Made by a program: the position numbers and the translations under genes. From a virus, in IMG/VR virus record IMGVR_UViG_3300043775_003011, positions 1 to 40,028 of that record: 40,028 nucleotides of DNA; one strand, given 5' to 3'. This document shows positions 14,681 through 22,786 of this stretch, one piece after another. Position 1 is the stretch's first letter, and every line of letters starts with the position of its first letter. The notes beneath the pieces were generated by a model. It was not told the origin of the DNA. It worked only from the letters and a program-made list of their open reading frames with translations, and made no database searches.

Positions 14681-15900
14681 TATGCGAAATATTTCTTGTT
14701 ATCAGTGATTCTTGGAATTTCGTGATCTGGAACAATTCCACCTTTTTGTACTTGTTTCCATAATTTAGTAAATGTAACTTTTGCTTCTTCTCTTCTACCA
14801 GAATACCAACAAGAAAGAGTATGTAAGTCAAATATCTTCCACATATACACAGAATTGTCAATAAACAACGAAGATTGTGGCATAGGTAAATTACCGGCAG
14901 ATTTCATAGCATGTGAAGAGTACATATATGCAATATCAAATTCTTTAATCGAGTGATAATGTAATACCAAAGGCAATATATGTTCTATTCGATGAGTATT
15001 TAATTTACCACATTTTCTGTATGATTCTAAAACTTCCTCAACTGGATATTGTAGTTGACCCTTTAATGATGCTGCCATTAGAGCAGAAAAATACATTTCT
15101 TCCCAGAATCCATTTGCCATGGCAGCTCTTTTTTCATACCATTCTAAAGATTTTTTACGATTTTCGTCAGTATTTGCATCTCGGTAAGATTGAGCTAAAT
15201 AAAATACCCATCGTGGGTCTTTATTAGGATCGTTTTCTACATAATCTAATAAAATCTTAGCATGTCCTTCATATTTCTGAGTTTGAGTCTCAGCTGTCCA
15301 AGAATTACCATCTGGAGTTACTAATGCAACCAATCCTTCAGCTTCTCCTACTCTTTGATGATCGTCAGAAACTAAAACTTCGTGTACTGGTCCATACCAT
15401 CTCCAATTAGCTTTAGTTGAAAAGAATTGCATACGATAGTAATTTTGACCTCCATAAAGAACTTTTAAGTTAGCTCCATCGAATTGAGAAAGATTTAACT
15501 TAAATCTGTCGATATTAAATTTTGGATCGATGAGTAATTGCTCATCTGCATCTATCCAAAACCCGAAATCTGCTTTGCCTTTTACCGCATTAAGTGCAGT
15601 GTTTCTTGCATCTTCGAAGTTTTTCCATGGATGATCGATTACTTCACCTGGAATTCCTTTCTCTTCAAAGAATTTTCTAATAATGTCTTGTGTACCATCA
15701 GTAGATCCAGTATCAATAACTACATAATAATCAAGAATAGGCCAAACAGTATTAAGCATACGCTCAATTACATTAGCTTCATTCTTAACAATAATAGAAA
15801 GAGAAATAGTAGATGGTGGTAAAGCTTCAACTAATGAGTTAGGCGCTTTAGGCCTAAGAGGTTGCGCTTTTTGTGGTTTGCGCTTTTTGTTTTGTGCCAT
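14680..15900 (-). CDS. GT-A (family 2) glycosyltransferase with TPR-like C-terminus
   Basis: 406 residues. A basic Pro-rich start is followed by ISLSIIVKNEANVIERML and DTGSTDGTQDII, the hallmark of family 2 GT-A glycosyltransferases, and WIDADE at about residue 120 is the metal-binding D-x-D. Residues 215-400 form TPR-like helix pairs (DPRWVFYLAQSYRDANTDEN...SLEWYEKRA). This layout is seen in bacterial and phage enzymes that sugar-modify proteins or surface glycans. Acceptor unknown; phage structural protein or host envelope is possible. Confidence 0.85.
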   Translation of the reverse strand: MAQNKKRKPQKAQPLRPKAPNSLVEALPPSTISLSIIVKNEANVIERMLNTVWPILDYYVVIDTGSTDGTQDIIRKFFEEKGIPGEVIDHPWKNFEDARNTALNAVKGKADFGFWIDADEQLLIDPKFNIDRFKLNLSQFDGANLKVLYGGQNYYRMQFFSTKANWRWYGPVHEVLVSDDHQRVGEAEGLVALVTPDGNSWTAETQTQKYEGHAKILLDYVENDPNKDPRWVFYLAQSYRDANTDENRKKSLEWYEKRAAMANGFWEEMYFSALMAASLKGQLQYPVEEVLESYRKCGKLNTHRIEHILPLVLHYHSIKEFDIAYMYSSHAMKSAGNLPMPQSSLFIDNSVYMWKIFDLHTLSCWYSGRREEAKVTFTKLWKQVQKGGIVPDHEIPRITDNKKYFA

Positions 15901-15903
15901 TTC

Positions 15904-16095
15904 TTATTGTTTTTTTTCTCCAGGAATCTCTTCTGGTGTTAGAATAGATTCCGTTCCTTGAATAAAACCTTCGTTGAAGGTAAAACCCAATATGTTGTGA
16001 AACATTTTTTTATCAACCTCGTTCATATCTAAACGAACGATAAAATGTTGTATTGCTCCATTTAAAGTAGGAGAGACGTCAAATGATTTAAGCAT
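15904..16095 (-). CDS. Small hypothetical protein under a hairpin
   Basis: 63 residues starting MLKSFDVSPTLNGAIQHF. No recognised domain; it is acidic and ends with EEIPGEKKQ. Its first five codons form one arm of a perfect 16-bp inverted repeat (16081-16135), so its start codon could be hidden in readthrough mRNA. It ends three bases before the glycosyltransferase start. Confidence 0.65.
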   Translation of the reverse strand: MLKSFDVSPTLNGAIQHFIVRLDMNEVDKKMFHNILGFTFNEGFIQGTESILTPEEIPGEKKQ

Positions 16096-16135
16096 AATTC
16101 AAGTGTTTTACTTATATTATATGCTTAAATCATTT
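16081..16135 (-). promoter_or_regulatory. Perfect 16-bp inverted repeat over a start codon
   Basis: Arms 16081-16096 and 16120-16135 are exact reverse complements separated by 23 bases. The left arm is the first codons of the gene at 15904-16095. The right arm and loop hold a CATATAATA box (16115-16123). A transcript reading through would fold the AUG into a stem, while one starting at the box would lack the upstream arm. T4 genes e, soc and I-TevI use this layout. Function inferred. Confidence 0.65.
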
Positions 16136-16149
16136 TTCGGTTTCTTATT

Positions 16150-16923
16150 TTATAAATCGAAATAAGATTTATTTGCTATTTTGATGTCATTCCTTTGAAT
16201 GAAATCAGTAACTTCGGATTTTGGATTATCGAAGAACAAAGTAATTAAATGTCCTCGGATTGAACCTAAAGGTTGACCATGAGACCAATGAGTAAAATTT
16301 AGATGATTTGCTTTCTTATCGGTTCTAAGTAACCTTTTAACATCATCAAAATCTTGGTCTTTTGATAAAATCATTTCAACTTCATTGTTTGAATTTGATT
16401 CTTTTAAATAGCCATAGTCATCTAATTTACCATTATGTCGAAGTTCTTGATATCTGCTTCCTAAATCAAAAAGAGTACCGAAATGATTACCGGATTTATC
16501 AAAGAAATAAATACTATCTCCATCCTCTTTGGTCTTATATCTTTCTTTCATATTTCGTAAAAGATCAGTTTTTAAACCTACTAAAATTTTACTTTTAGAA
16601 TTACTATAATCTACGATTTTTTGGGCAGCTTCATTAATAAATTCATCAAAAGATTCGTGTAACTTTGCATTTTGCTTAGCTTTATCGTAAGTACCAAAAT
16701 CTTGAATTGGAAGTTCTTCCTCTTGTTGAGGTTGTTCTTGTGGATATTTTAAAATAGTTCCTTTATATGGATCCTGTTCAACACCTCGTTTTTTCCAATA
16801 ATCAAAAAAATTTTTCCACGAAGATCTAAAATGTCGTATTTTTTCTAAGTCTTTATCTTGATTATGTGTATAATCGATAGTTTCTTTCTCCTTTACGGGA
16901 TTCTTGTCGATAGGATTGGCCAT
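16150..16923 (-). CDS. Two-part protein with internal capsid-targeting-type site
   Basis: 257 residues. The first 87 are charged and helical with a Gln/Glu/Pro-rich linker (EQPQQEEELP). Then ESFDEFINE/A (residues 90-99) appears, the conserved core of the leader found at N-termini elsewhere, followed by a 158-residue alpha/beta part with basic patches. The internal leader suggests either cleavage into two pieces or fusion of a leader protein to an upstream gene. No family recognised in either half. It lies nine bases from the GIY-YIG gene upstream. Confidence 0.7.
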   Translation of the reverse strand: MANPIDKNPVKEKETIDYTHNQDKDLEKIRHFRSSWKNFFDYWKKRGVEQDPYKGTILKYPQEQPQQEEELPIQDFGTYDKAKQNAKLHESFDEFINEAAQKIVDYSNSKSKILVGLKTDLLRNMKERYKTKEDGDSIYFFDKSGNHFGTLFDLGSRYQELRHNGKLDDYGYLKESNSNNEVEMILSKDQDFDDVKRLLRTDKKANHLNFTHWSHGQPLGSIRGHLITLFFDNPKSEVTDFIQRNDIKIANKSYFDL

Positions 16924-16931
16924 TTTGTTAA

Positions 16932-17648
16932 TTATTTTTGTAAAATATAACCTTTGTAAGTTTTACCTACTGAACTATATGATTTAAGAGTATTGAAATT
17001 CAATCCTTTAATTAATAAAAAATCTTTCAACGATTGAGCTCCGATAAATTCTGTTAAATCTTTATCTGGAGAAATTAATTTATATTTTTTAGATGAGTAG
17101 CTATCATATCCTCGTTTACCAAAACCTGGTGAATTTTCTCCAATTCTAAGTTTTCTAGATATTGACATTTTAGATTTAGTTTCGTCTGATACTATATGTC
17201 CTTTTTTAGAATTAGACATATTTCTTTTTGTAGTTTCAGTGTGAACATATCCAGATAAAGACTTAGATATATTTTTACATTCATCTTCTGTTTTTATTCT
17301 ACCTTTAAGTGAATTAGAAATTTTATTTTTATGATCGAAATTCATTGGACCTACGCAATAAAATCCTTTTGATGGAACATGAGCATTTCTACATAAAGGA
17401 TTTTTAATGTTTTCAGAAATCATTTTTGATTCAATTCTACATAAATCGTCAAAAGTTTTTATTTCATCGATTAAAATTTCCTTAACCAATATTTCATTTA
17501 TTGTAAATTTATCTAATTCTCTATACCAACTAATCGAACTTCCTCTGTAAAAATTATCTAGTATAGGCGATGTTTTAGATTTTCTTCTACCTATGTAAAA
17601 TTCTTTTGTTTCTGGATGAATCATTCGATAGATATAAAAATGTTCCAT
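16932..17648 (-). CDS. Free-standing GIY-YIG homing endonuclease
   Basis: 238 residues. MEHFYIYRMIHPETKEFYIGRR is the GIY-YIG motif, and the sequence closely follows the endonuclease at 34996-35766 (GSSISWYRELDK.. versus GSSITWYKNLNK..). NUMOD3-type repeats follow (TEDECKNISKS, SDETKSKMSIS), then a different C-terminal domain of about 70 residues (residues 170-238) that may bind DNA. The start lies within the 3' end of the gene at 17587-17844. A GATATATAAA box is 14 bases upstream. Unlike the other two, no second copy of a gene end is visible downstream. Confidence 0.9.
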   Translation of the reverse strand: MEHFYIYRMIHPETKEFYIGRRKSKTSPILDNFYRGSSISWYRELDKFTINEILVKEILIDEIKTFDDLCRIESKMISENIKNPLCRNAHVPSKGFYCVGPMNFDHKNKISNSLKGRIKTEDECKNISKSLSGYVHTETTKRNMSNSKKGHIVSDETKSKMSISRKLRIGENSPGFGKRGYDSYSSKKYKLISPDKDLTEFIGAQSLKDFLLIKGLNFNTLKSYSSVGKTYKGYILQK

Positions 17649-17844
17649 TTCTTTGGTTTATTTTATATATCCTGCATACTTCACCTTTAATTAAGGTGTT
17701 ATTTTTTTTGATACCGACGAAAGTCTCCTCGGTTTCTTTTATTACTGTTTTGATTTTGACAAAGATGCCAGATTCAATTTCAATAATATCTCCAATTTGA
17801 AGGGGAGTACTTATGTCTTCCCCTTCCTTGTAGAGCTTAACCAT
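17587..17844 (-). CDS. Small hypothetical protein with 3' end overwritten by the endonuclease gene
   Basis: 85 residues in the open frame. The first 62 look like a small beta-barrel protein (LQIGDIIEIESGIFVKIKTVIKETEETFVGI). From about GEVCRIYKI on, the frame runs through the endonuclease promoter and 62 bases into its coding region, so the last ~20 residues (NQRNGTFLYLSNDSS) are probably not native. I infer that insertion of the GIY-YIG gene replaced the original end. Confidence 0.6.
   Translation of the reverse strand: MVKLYKEGEDISTPLQIGDIIEIESGIFVKIKTVIKETEETFVGIKKNNTLIKGEVCRIYKINQRNGTFLYLSNDSSRNKRILHR
17662..17671 (-). promoter_or_regulatory. GATATATAAA box, late-promoter candidate
   Basis: Minus strand GATATATAAA followed by ATAAACC, 14 bases before the GIY-YIG start at 17648. 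It lies inside the reading frame of the upstream gene, so it probably arrived with the endonuclease. Confidence 0.5.
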
Positions 17845-17867
17845 AGCAATGGTAATTTTTTTACTTC

Positions 17868-18095
17868 TTATTTAGAAGGTTGAGATTCTTCAACCTCTTC
17901 AGCTTCTGATTCGAATGGACCAACTGGACCATCTTGTTGAGGCTGGTTAAGCGATTCTAAGAAATCAATAGAAGATTTGATAATTACTGCGTCTTCTAAT
18001 GAAAGAATTCCACTTTTTTGTGCTAATTGAGCAACTTGAATAAGTACGGAGATTGCTTCTCCGACAGTTTGAACGGTTGTTCTGTTTTCTGACAT
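17868..18095 (-). CDS. Small acidic protein
   Basis: 75 residues: an amphipathic helical N-terminal part (TVQTVGEAISVLIQVAQLAQKSG...LEDAVIIKSSIDFLESL) and an acidic, Pro/Gln-rich tail (QDGPVGPFESEAEEVEE). Typical size and style of a phage assembly or chaperone protein, but no family recognised. Confidence 0.7.
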   Translation of the reverse strand: MSENRTTVQTVGEAISVLIQVAQLAQKSGILSLEDAVIIKSSIDFLESLNQPQQDGPVGPFESEAEEVEESQPSK

Positions 18096-18126
18096 GTTGT
18101 TTGTTTTTAAGAATTATATGATATTA

Positions 18127-18435
18127 TTAGAAAGTTGTTTCTATGATAGATCTAACCCATTGAGTACCGGTATGAACATACATATAAGATGTTGCTCCTG
18201 TTGCTCCAGTAATTCCAAAAGCTACTTGACCAGTAACTCCAGTTGAAATAGATCCAGTAGGAGCAGTAGCAGAAATCCAAAGACCTATAGTTCCTGTCAT
18301 ACCTAAAGGACCGGCTAAAATAGAATCATCTGCTCTATTATATGCAGAATCTATCATATCTTCAAACTTAGCAGCAGTTGCTTGCTGTCCGGTTGCAGTT
18401 TGTGCGGTTAATTGAGTTCTAGTTTTAATTGACAT
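18127..18435 (-). CDS. Gly/Thr-rich probable virion protein
   Basis: 102 residues. After a helical start (QQATAAKFEDMIDSAYN) comes a Gly-Thr-Ala-rich stretch (GPLGMTGTIGLWISATAPTG, TGVTGQVAFGITGATGATS) ending in a beta-type YMYVHTGTQWVRSI. The style recalls small tail-fibre or decoration proteins, which is consistent with the next gene. No exact family. Confidence 0.65.
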   Translation of the reverse strand: MSIKTRTQLTAQTATGQQATAAKFEDMIDSAYNRADDSILAGPLGMTGTIGLWISATAPTGSISTGVTGQVAFGITGATGATSYMYVHTGTQWVRSIIETTF

Positions 18436-18446
18436 TGTTAATTTAT

Positions 18447-18980
18447 TTAGTTTGCGTATAACATAGACACAGAAACTGTATATGGAGATACGTTGTTTAT
18501 TTTTACTTGAGGGGTTAAAACATTTTCAGAGTTGATATGAAATATGTCTTTATATACTGAGCTATTAATTCCAGATGTAGCACCAATATTAAATGGAATA
18601 TACATTCCTATTAATCCAGGTTGTTGATTTACTACTATTTCTACATTCTTTTCGGATTCTAATGCGTTTGTTGGCCATGCATTTTTAACAAACACATATT
18701 TAGAATTTATGTTTACCGTTGCATCTTGTCCAGAATCTAATAATACAGTTACAAAATTGTAAGTACCTACTTCTTGAAACCAACTGCACATAGCTAAATC
18801 ATCGGCAGTAAATAAAGTTTGTTGTGAACGAAAAACACTAGGCTTACATCCTACCCAACGAATAATTTTTCTTTTATCTACATCAGTACAACAAAATCCA
18901 GATTGTAAATCAAGAGTTGCCTGAGAAAAACGACTGGCTACTACGCCGTCTATTGATGATGTTAATGAATTATCTGACAT
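18447..18980 (-). CDS. Probable structural protein
   Basis: 177 residues with a beta-rich, Asn/Val/Thr-rich composition (VTVLLDSGQDATVNINSKYVFVKNAW, TPQVKINNVSPYTVSVSMLYAN) and a Cys pair near residue 29 (GFCCTD). Composition suggests a small virion or tail protein. It lies 11 bases upstream of the Gly/Thr-rich gene. Not recognised by family. Confidence 0.65.
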   Translation of the reverse strand: MSDNSLTSSIDGVVASRFSQATLDLQSGFCCTDVDKRKIIRWVGCKPSVFRSQQTLFTADDLAMCSWFQEVGTYNFVTVLLDSGQDATVNINSKYVFVKNAWPTNALESEKNVEIVVNQQPGLIGMYIPFNIGATSGINSSVYKDIFHINSENVLTPQVKINNVSPYTVSVSMLYAN

Positions 18981-18982
18981 AT

Positions 18983-19771
18983 TTACATACCTCCGAAACT
19001 ACGAACTTTAGGAGTATCGATTACTTCCTCTTCGGTAGTTTCTCTTTTAGTATATGTATCTTCCTCATCGATTTCTCGGATCTTCTCTTCAATCTGTTTT
19101 TTGAGTTCTGGATTCTTAGCTATCGCCTTTGCAATCTTTTGCTCAGTTTTACGAGATTTTTCTTTATCCGAGATTTCATCATTTGATTCGATCTTAGCAA
19201 TCTCAGTTTTAATCTTTTCTATTTCAGCTAAATCTTCTTCATTCGTAGGAATAAATTCATCGATTGCTTCTCTAGCAATTTCATCTTCAATAGCCTTTTT
19301 AGCTTCGTATTCTTCTTTAATATCTTCAGCGGTAGAAGGACGAATGTAGTCTACAAGAGATTTAATGAATCCTAAAGCAACAATAGGCAAAATAGCACCA
19401 GAAACTATAGAAAGTACTCTCTTTTGGAATATTGGCTCTTCTTCAATCAACCCAAACAACTCAGACCAATTTTTATAATCTGTTAGATGAGTATATGTAC
19501 TGTACATATTACCCATCATTTGCATTAAAGTTATCAAAATGAAAAGTAACCAAACTAAACTTTTACTTGTTTTGTCTAAGATAATAATAGCTGCCAGAGA
19601 TGCTGCAGCACCTATTTCAAAGGCAATTGCCAATGTGATAGCTAGCCATTCTGGATTAGATAATCTAAAGAAATCTATTACGTGGATAGTAGAGATACAA
19701 CTCACAAGACAATACAAGAGAACAAATATAGATATTACTGTCCATTTAATTATATTGTCTCTTTTACTCAT
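18983..19771 (-). CDS. Multi-pass membrane protein with charged C-terminal coiled coil
   Basis: 262 residues. Four hydrophobic spans are visible: about residues 9-28, 42-64, 70-88 and 120-140. The last 110 residues are a highly charged helix of Glu, Lys, Ile (EDLAEIEKIKTEIAKIESNDEISDKEKSRKTEQKIAKAI), presumably cytoplasmic. No enzyme motif. Possible roles are an inner-membrane anchor, superinfection exclusion or lysis control; none can be chosen from sequence. Confidence 0.75.
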   Translation of the reverse strand: MSKRDNIIKWTVISIFVLLYCLVSCISTIHVIDFFRLSNPEWLAITLAIAFEIGAAASLAAIIILDKTSKSLVWLLFILITLMQMMGNMYSTYTHLTDYKNWSELFGLIEEEPIFQKRVLSIVSGAILPIVALGFIKSLVDYIRPSTAEDIKEEYEAKKAIEDEIAREAIDEFIPTNEEDLAEIEKIKTEIAKIESNDEISDKEKSRKTEQKIAKAIAKNPELKKQIEEKIREIDEEDTYTKRETTEEEVIDTPKVRSFGGM

Positions 19772-20189
19772 GTTGTAATTGTTTTTCTATTTCTTCACGT
19801 AGAATTGTAGATGCTAATTCTACTGCATCGATAGCAGTTCCATTGATTTTAGCATCTTCGTAAATCTGTTCAGAAGTCTTAGGTAGATCAGATTCTTTAA
19901 CGAATGTTCCGTTAATCATCTTACCTTTTCTTTTTACTATAACTTGATATGATCCGTTAACACAGTCTTCAATATTATAACCTTTTAATTTTGCTAAATT
20001 AGTAAGTACCACTGTACAATCACCAATTGCGTCTTGAAATTCTGCTTCGTCTTTATTTAATAAGGATTTTGCCAATTCTCCTATTTCTTCCATTAATTTT
20101 GCATATTGAGTTAAAGGATCGCCTTTCTCATATATGCCTTTATTGGCAGCCCAATCTCTAATAGATTGAAATTCGTTTGTTAATTGCAT
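19764..20189 (-). CDS. MazG-like nucleotide pyrophosphohydrolase
   Basis: 141 residues from the ATG at 20189 (MQLTNEFQSIRDWA); the longer frame to 20252 overlaps the upstream gene. YAKLMEEIGELAKSLL followed by DEAEFQDAIGDCTVVLTNLAK is the EExxE...ExxD metal-binding pattern of the MazG/dUTPase-like all-alpha pyrophosphatases, which hydrolyse NTPs or dNTPs. Phage MazG proteins are thought to shape the nucleotide or alarmone pool. It overlaps the membrane-protein gene by 8 bases. Family call good. Confidence 0.85.
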   Translation of the reverse strand: MQLTNEFQSIRDWAANKGIYEKGDPLTQYAKLMEEIGELAKSLLNKDEAEFQDAIGDCTVVLTNLAKLKGYNIEDCVNGSYQVIVKRKGKMINGTFVKESDLPKTSEQIYEDAKINGTAIDAVELASTILREEIEKQLQHE

Positions 20190-20202
20190 ATTATTTTTTA
20201 GA

Positions 20203-20502
20203 TTATGTTTTTCTATTATCTTCGATCCACTTTTTAAAAATAGGAACTGCATCTCTCATGCCTTCAGTTTGATTTGCAGAGTGATTAGCTCGATTCATCA
20301 TCGTAGTAGCAATTGACATTGCATGTCGATGATCGTCTTTTCTTAGCTTATCTATAATTTTAATAGTTTTCTCTGCTTTCTCTTTTGAACCATATCCAGT
20401 TCCTTTGACTGCATCTTTGTCTCCTGGATTGAAGAGCCCTTTTCCTTCAATCAATGATTCAAAAAGAAATTCTTCAAATGTAGGTAAATTTACTAATTCC
20501 AT
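20203..20502 (-). CDS. Small capsid-targeted protein outside the main cluster
   Basis: 99 residues starting MELVNLPTFEEFLFE/S, a version of the shared leader with L-F-E as predicted cut site; SLIE/G just after is a possible second one. The mature part is a basic helical protein (KEKAEKTIKIIDKLRKDDHRHAMSI) with several His and Met. Unknown function. It shows that leader proteins are not limited to the left cluster. Confidence 0.7.
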   Translation of the reverse strand: MELVNLPTFEEFLFESLIEGKGLFNPGDKDAVKGTGYGSKEKAEKTIKIIDKLRKDDHRHAMSIATTMMNRANHSANQTEGMRDAVPIFKKWIEDNRKT

Positions 20503-20550
20503 GATATGCTATTATTTGTATTATATATTCCAATAATAACTCAATGGATT

Positions 20551-20883
20551 TTATTCATTAATATTGAAGTATTTAACTACATAATTAGTTCTAGCTGCTT
20601 CTTCATGCGCTTCATTCATTAAACGAAGAGAACCTTGGTAGATATTTTTTAATTTGAATCTAACTCGGTTATCGATAACTTTATAGCTTTCAACCTCAAA
20701 TACTCCAAGTACTTCATTAGCCTTTACTGGAAATAAGTACTTAATTGTTGAAGCCGCTCCTTCGGTCATAACCCAATCTCCGGAAGCAACTCGCTTTAAA
20801 TCATATAAAGGATATTTGCCATTGATTTTTGTAATTGATAACGTAACGTTTACGAATGCTGAATTGTGAGATGTTGTTTCCAT
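20551..20883 (-). CDS. Hypothetical protein
   Basis: 110 residues, mostly beta at the start (AFVNVTLSITKINGKYPLYDLKRV), ending with a helix (LRLMNEAHEEAARTNYVV). RLMNEA resembles a prohead cut site but there is no N-terminal leader, so I do not treat it as cargo. Unrecognised; the upstream region is A/T-rich with a possible GATATAATA box. Confidence 0.6.
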   Translation of the reverse strand: METTSHNSAFVNVTLSITKINGKYPLYDLKRVASGDWVMTEGAASTIKYLFPVKANEVLGVFEVESYKVIDNRVRFKLKNIYQGSLRLMNEAHEEAARTNYVVKYFNINE

Positions 20884-20965
20884 TTTTTTATATGTTTATT
20901 ATTATATCATAAAGTAACATAAAGTTTTACAAAAAGAAAAATCTAGAGTTGAAAGTTATTAACAA

Positions 20966-21250
20966 TTAGCTATTAATCTGTACGATTCTTTCTGACGATT
21001 CTATTTTTTGAAAATCTCCAGTTTGTAAATCTACGATCAGCTCAGTAACTAATTGTTTGATGTCTATATGATTAAAGTTTTGGAGGCGATTCCACGAGAG
21101 TTCATGTCTGGATTCAATTCCATTAACATATAACTTATAAGTCTCAGTCATTTGTCCATCTTCGGTCACGAGTTTAACATCCTGACCAAATTCTTGTTTG
21201 ATACGCTGAGCCACTAGGTCAACATATCTTTCTTGTGTTTCTTTACTCAT
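20966..21250 (-). CDS. Hypothetical protein
   Basis: 94 residues starting MSKETQERYVDLVAQRIKQEF. Alpha-beta with a charged helical start and a C-terminal helix (IDIKQLVTELIVDLQ). It shares one base with the stop of the UDP-sugar dehydrogenase gene (TAATG-type overlap) and is therefore coupled to it. No family recognised. Confidence 0.6.
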   Translation of the reverse strand: MSKETQERYVDLVAQRIKQEFGQDVKLVTEDGQMTETYKLYVNGIESRHELSWNRLQNFNHIDIKQLVTELIVDLQTGDFQKIESSERIVQINS

Positions 21251-22122
21251 TATTCTGCGCTTACTGCTCTACCTATTTGAGCTTCCCAATCTTTATTTGT
21301 TCTCACTAAATCATTTTTTGTTTTAGTTGCAGTTAACATAGTAGAATCGATTCCCATTTCTTTACAAACAAAAGTTAAAGCTGCTAAATCTTTAGGAAAA
21401 CAATGTCCACCGCTGCCAAAATCTCCATCTGGTCCTGGTACTGACCAATGTGAGTTACCTAATCGATCATCGTATCTTGCATATTCAATTACTTTGTCGT
21501 AATCAATACCTAAGCCTTGACATAATTGATAAATTTCATTTGCATAGGAAACTTTCATTGCTAAGAATGTGTTAGTTACGTACTTGATAGTTTCTGCAAT
21601 CGTAGAAGAAGTTTTAATGATAGGCACTTTAGGAAATGCCTTTGCAAAAATAGATTTTACTTTTGTACTTCCAGGTCTTTCACCACCTACAATAATTCTA
21701 TTTTGGTTTTTATAATCTTCGTTTGCATTTGCTTCAGTTAAAAATTCTGGATTGAAAACAATATCTAAATCTTGATAGATTGAATTTAAAGCATTAGTAG
21801 ATCCTGGTGGAATTGTAGATTTGATAACTACAATGTAGCCTGGCTTATTGAGAGCTTTAACACATTCAGCAATTTCATTTAAAGCCGAAGCTAAAATTCC
21901 TAAATCACATTCACCTGATTTTTTCATTGGAGTCGGCACACAAAGAAAGGTCATTTCTGTGTTTTCTACAACTTCAAAAATACTTCTTACGGTACTGTCT
22001 TTTTTAGGGTCTTTGTCGAATGCAACTATATCATAATAGTTTTTCATTCCTTCTCGAACTGCCGAGCCTACAAAGCCTTGTCCTATCACCCCGATAGTTT
22101 CTTTTCGGTTTTTATTTTCCAT
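21250..22122 (-). CDS. UDP-glucose/GDP-mannose dehydrogenase family enzyme, short form
   Basis: 290 residues. GVIGQGFVGSAVREG (11-25) is the NAD-binding Rossmann motif; CVPTPM, VVIKSTIPPGST and FNPEFLTE are family motifs; GSGGHCFPKD (237-244) holds the catalytic Cys241. These enzymes oxidise UDP-glucose to UDP-glucuronate in two steps. Typical members have 390-430 residues; this one stops soon after the catalytic Cys and lacks most of the C-terminal UDP-binding domain, so the substrate may differ. With the epimerase at 24274 it could feed the glycan genes further right. Confidence 0.85.
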   Translation of the reverse strand: MENKNRKETIGVIGQGFVGSAVREGMKNYYDIVAFDKDPKKDSTVRSIFEVVENTEMTFLCVPTPMKKSGECDLGILASALNEIAECVKALNKPGYIVVIKSTIPPGSTNALNSIYQDLDIVFNPEFLTEANANEDYKNQNRIIVGGERPGSTKVKSIFAKAFPKVPIIKTSSTIAETIKYVTNTFLAMKVSYANEIYQLCQGLGIDYDKVIEYARYDDRLGNSHWSVPGPDGDFGSGGHCFPKDLAALTFVCKEMGIDSTMLTATKTKNDLVRTNKDWEAQIGRAVSAE

Positions 22123-22132
22123 TAATATCCTA

Positions 22133-22786
22133 TTATGATTTTACGTCTTCTCTATCTTCTTCGGTGAAACTTAATACTGCATCTAACTCTACTTTTGAAG
22201 CATTAACATTCATTTTAGCTGATCTAAAATTACTTAATTTATTAGAGAAACTAGCATACATTTTGCTATTTGAATTATTATTTGCATTATATGTCATAGC
22301 ATTATTAGCAGAAATACCCATATCACCACCGGCTTTAATTGCATCTTGATTTGCCGCTAAGAACAAGAAGTTCCATCCGGCTTTCTTTTTAGCTTCAATG
22401 GACTTAAAAACTCCATCTCTATTAAATTCTCTACTTGCGTTTTCCATACCATCAGTAATGATTACCATAACGACATCATTCTTAGTTTTAACTTCTGCAA
22501 TAGTTCTACCGATAGCATCATATAATGCAGTCATTGCTCTAGGAACGAAAGTTTTACCTAAAATCAAGTCTTTTACATGTTTGATGTCTAGATTAGAATA
22601 ATCTACTTGATATTGATCGTCAAATTGTACTAATGTAAGATTTGCTTCACCTTCTGCAGCTCTTTGTTCTTTAATGAATGAATTGAATCCATCCACCGTA
22701 GATTGACCTATGCTATCCATAGATCCACTTCTATCTAAAACAACGATAATGTCAGTTGCTTTGATTTTTTGTTTTGTTTTTGTCAT
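22133..22786 (-). CDS. von Willebrand factor A domain protein
   Basis: 217 residues. DIIVVLDRSGSMDS (12-25) is the D-x-S-x-S part of a MIDAS metal site; Thr in PRAMTALYDAI and Asp in VIITDGMEN complete it. A classic single VWA domain, soluble, without signal peptide. VWA proteins bind partners through a metal ion, so a role in complex assembly or chaperoning is reasonable; the partner is unknown. The stop overlaps the thymidylate synthase gene by one base. Confidence 0.85.
   Translation of the reverse strand: MTKTKQKIKATDIIVVLDRSGSMDSIGQSTVDGFNSFIKEQRAAEGEANLTLVQFDDQYQVDYSNLDIKHVKDLILGKTFVPRAMTALYDAIGRTIAEVKTKNDVVMVIITDGMENASREFNRDGVFKSIEAKKKAGWNFLFLAANQDAIKAGGDMGISANNAMTYNANNNSNSKMYASFSNKLSNFRSAKMNVNASKVELDAVLSFTEEDREDVKS

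Noticed and set aside
20950-20965. DnaA-box-like TTATTAACA and an origin
   Set aside because: Only a loose match; the same words occur at gene ends near 36907 and 37411 because of TAA-rich stops. No iterons or repeats around.
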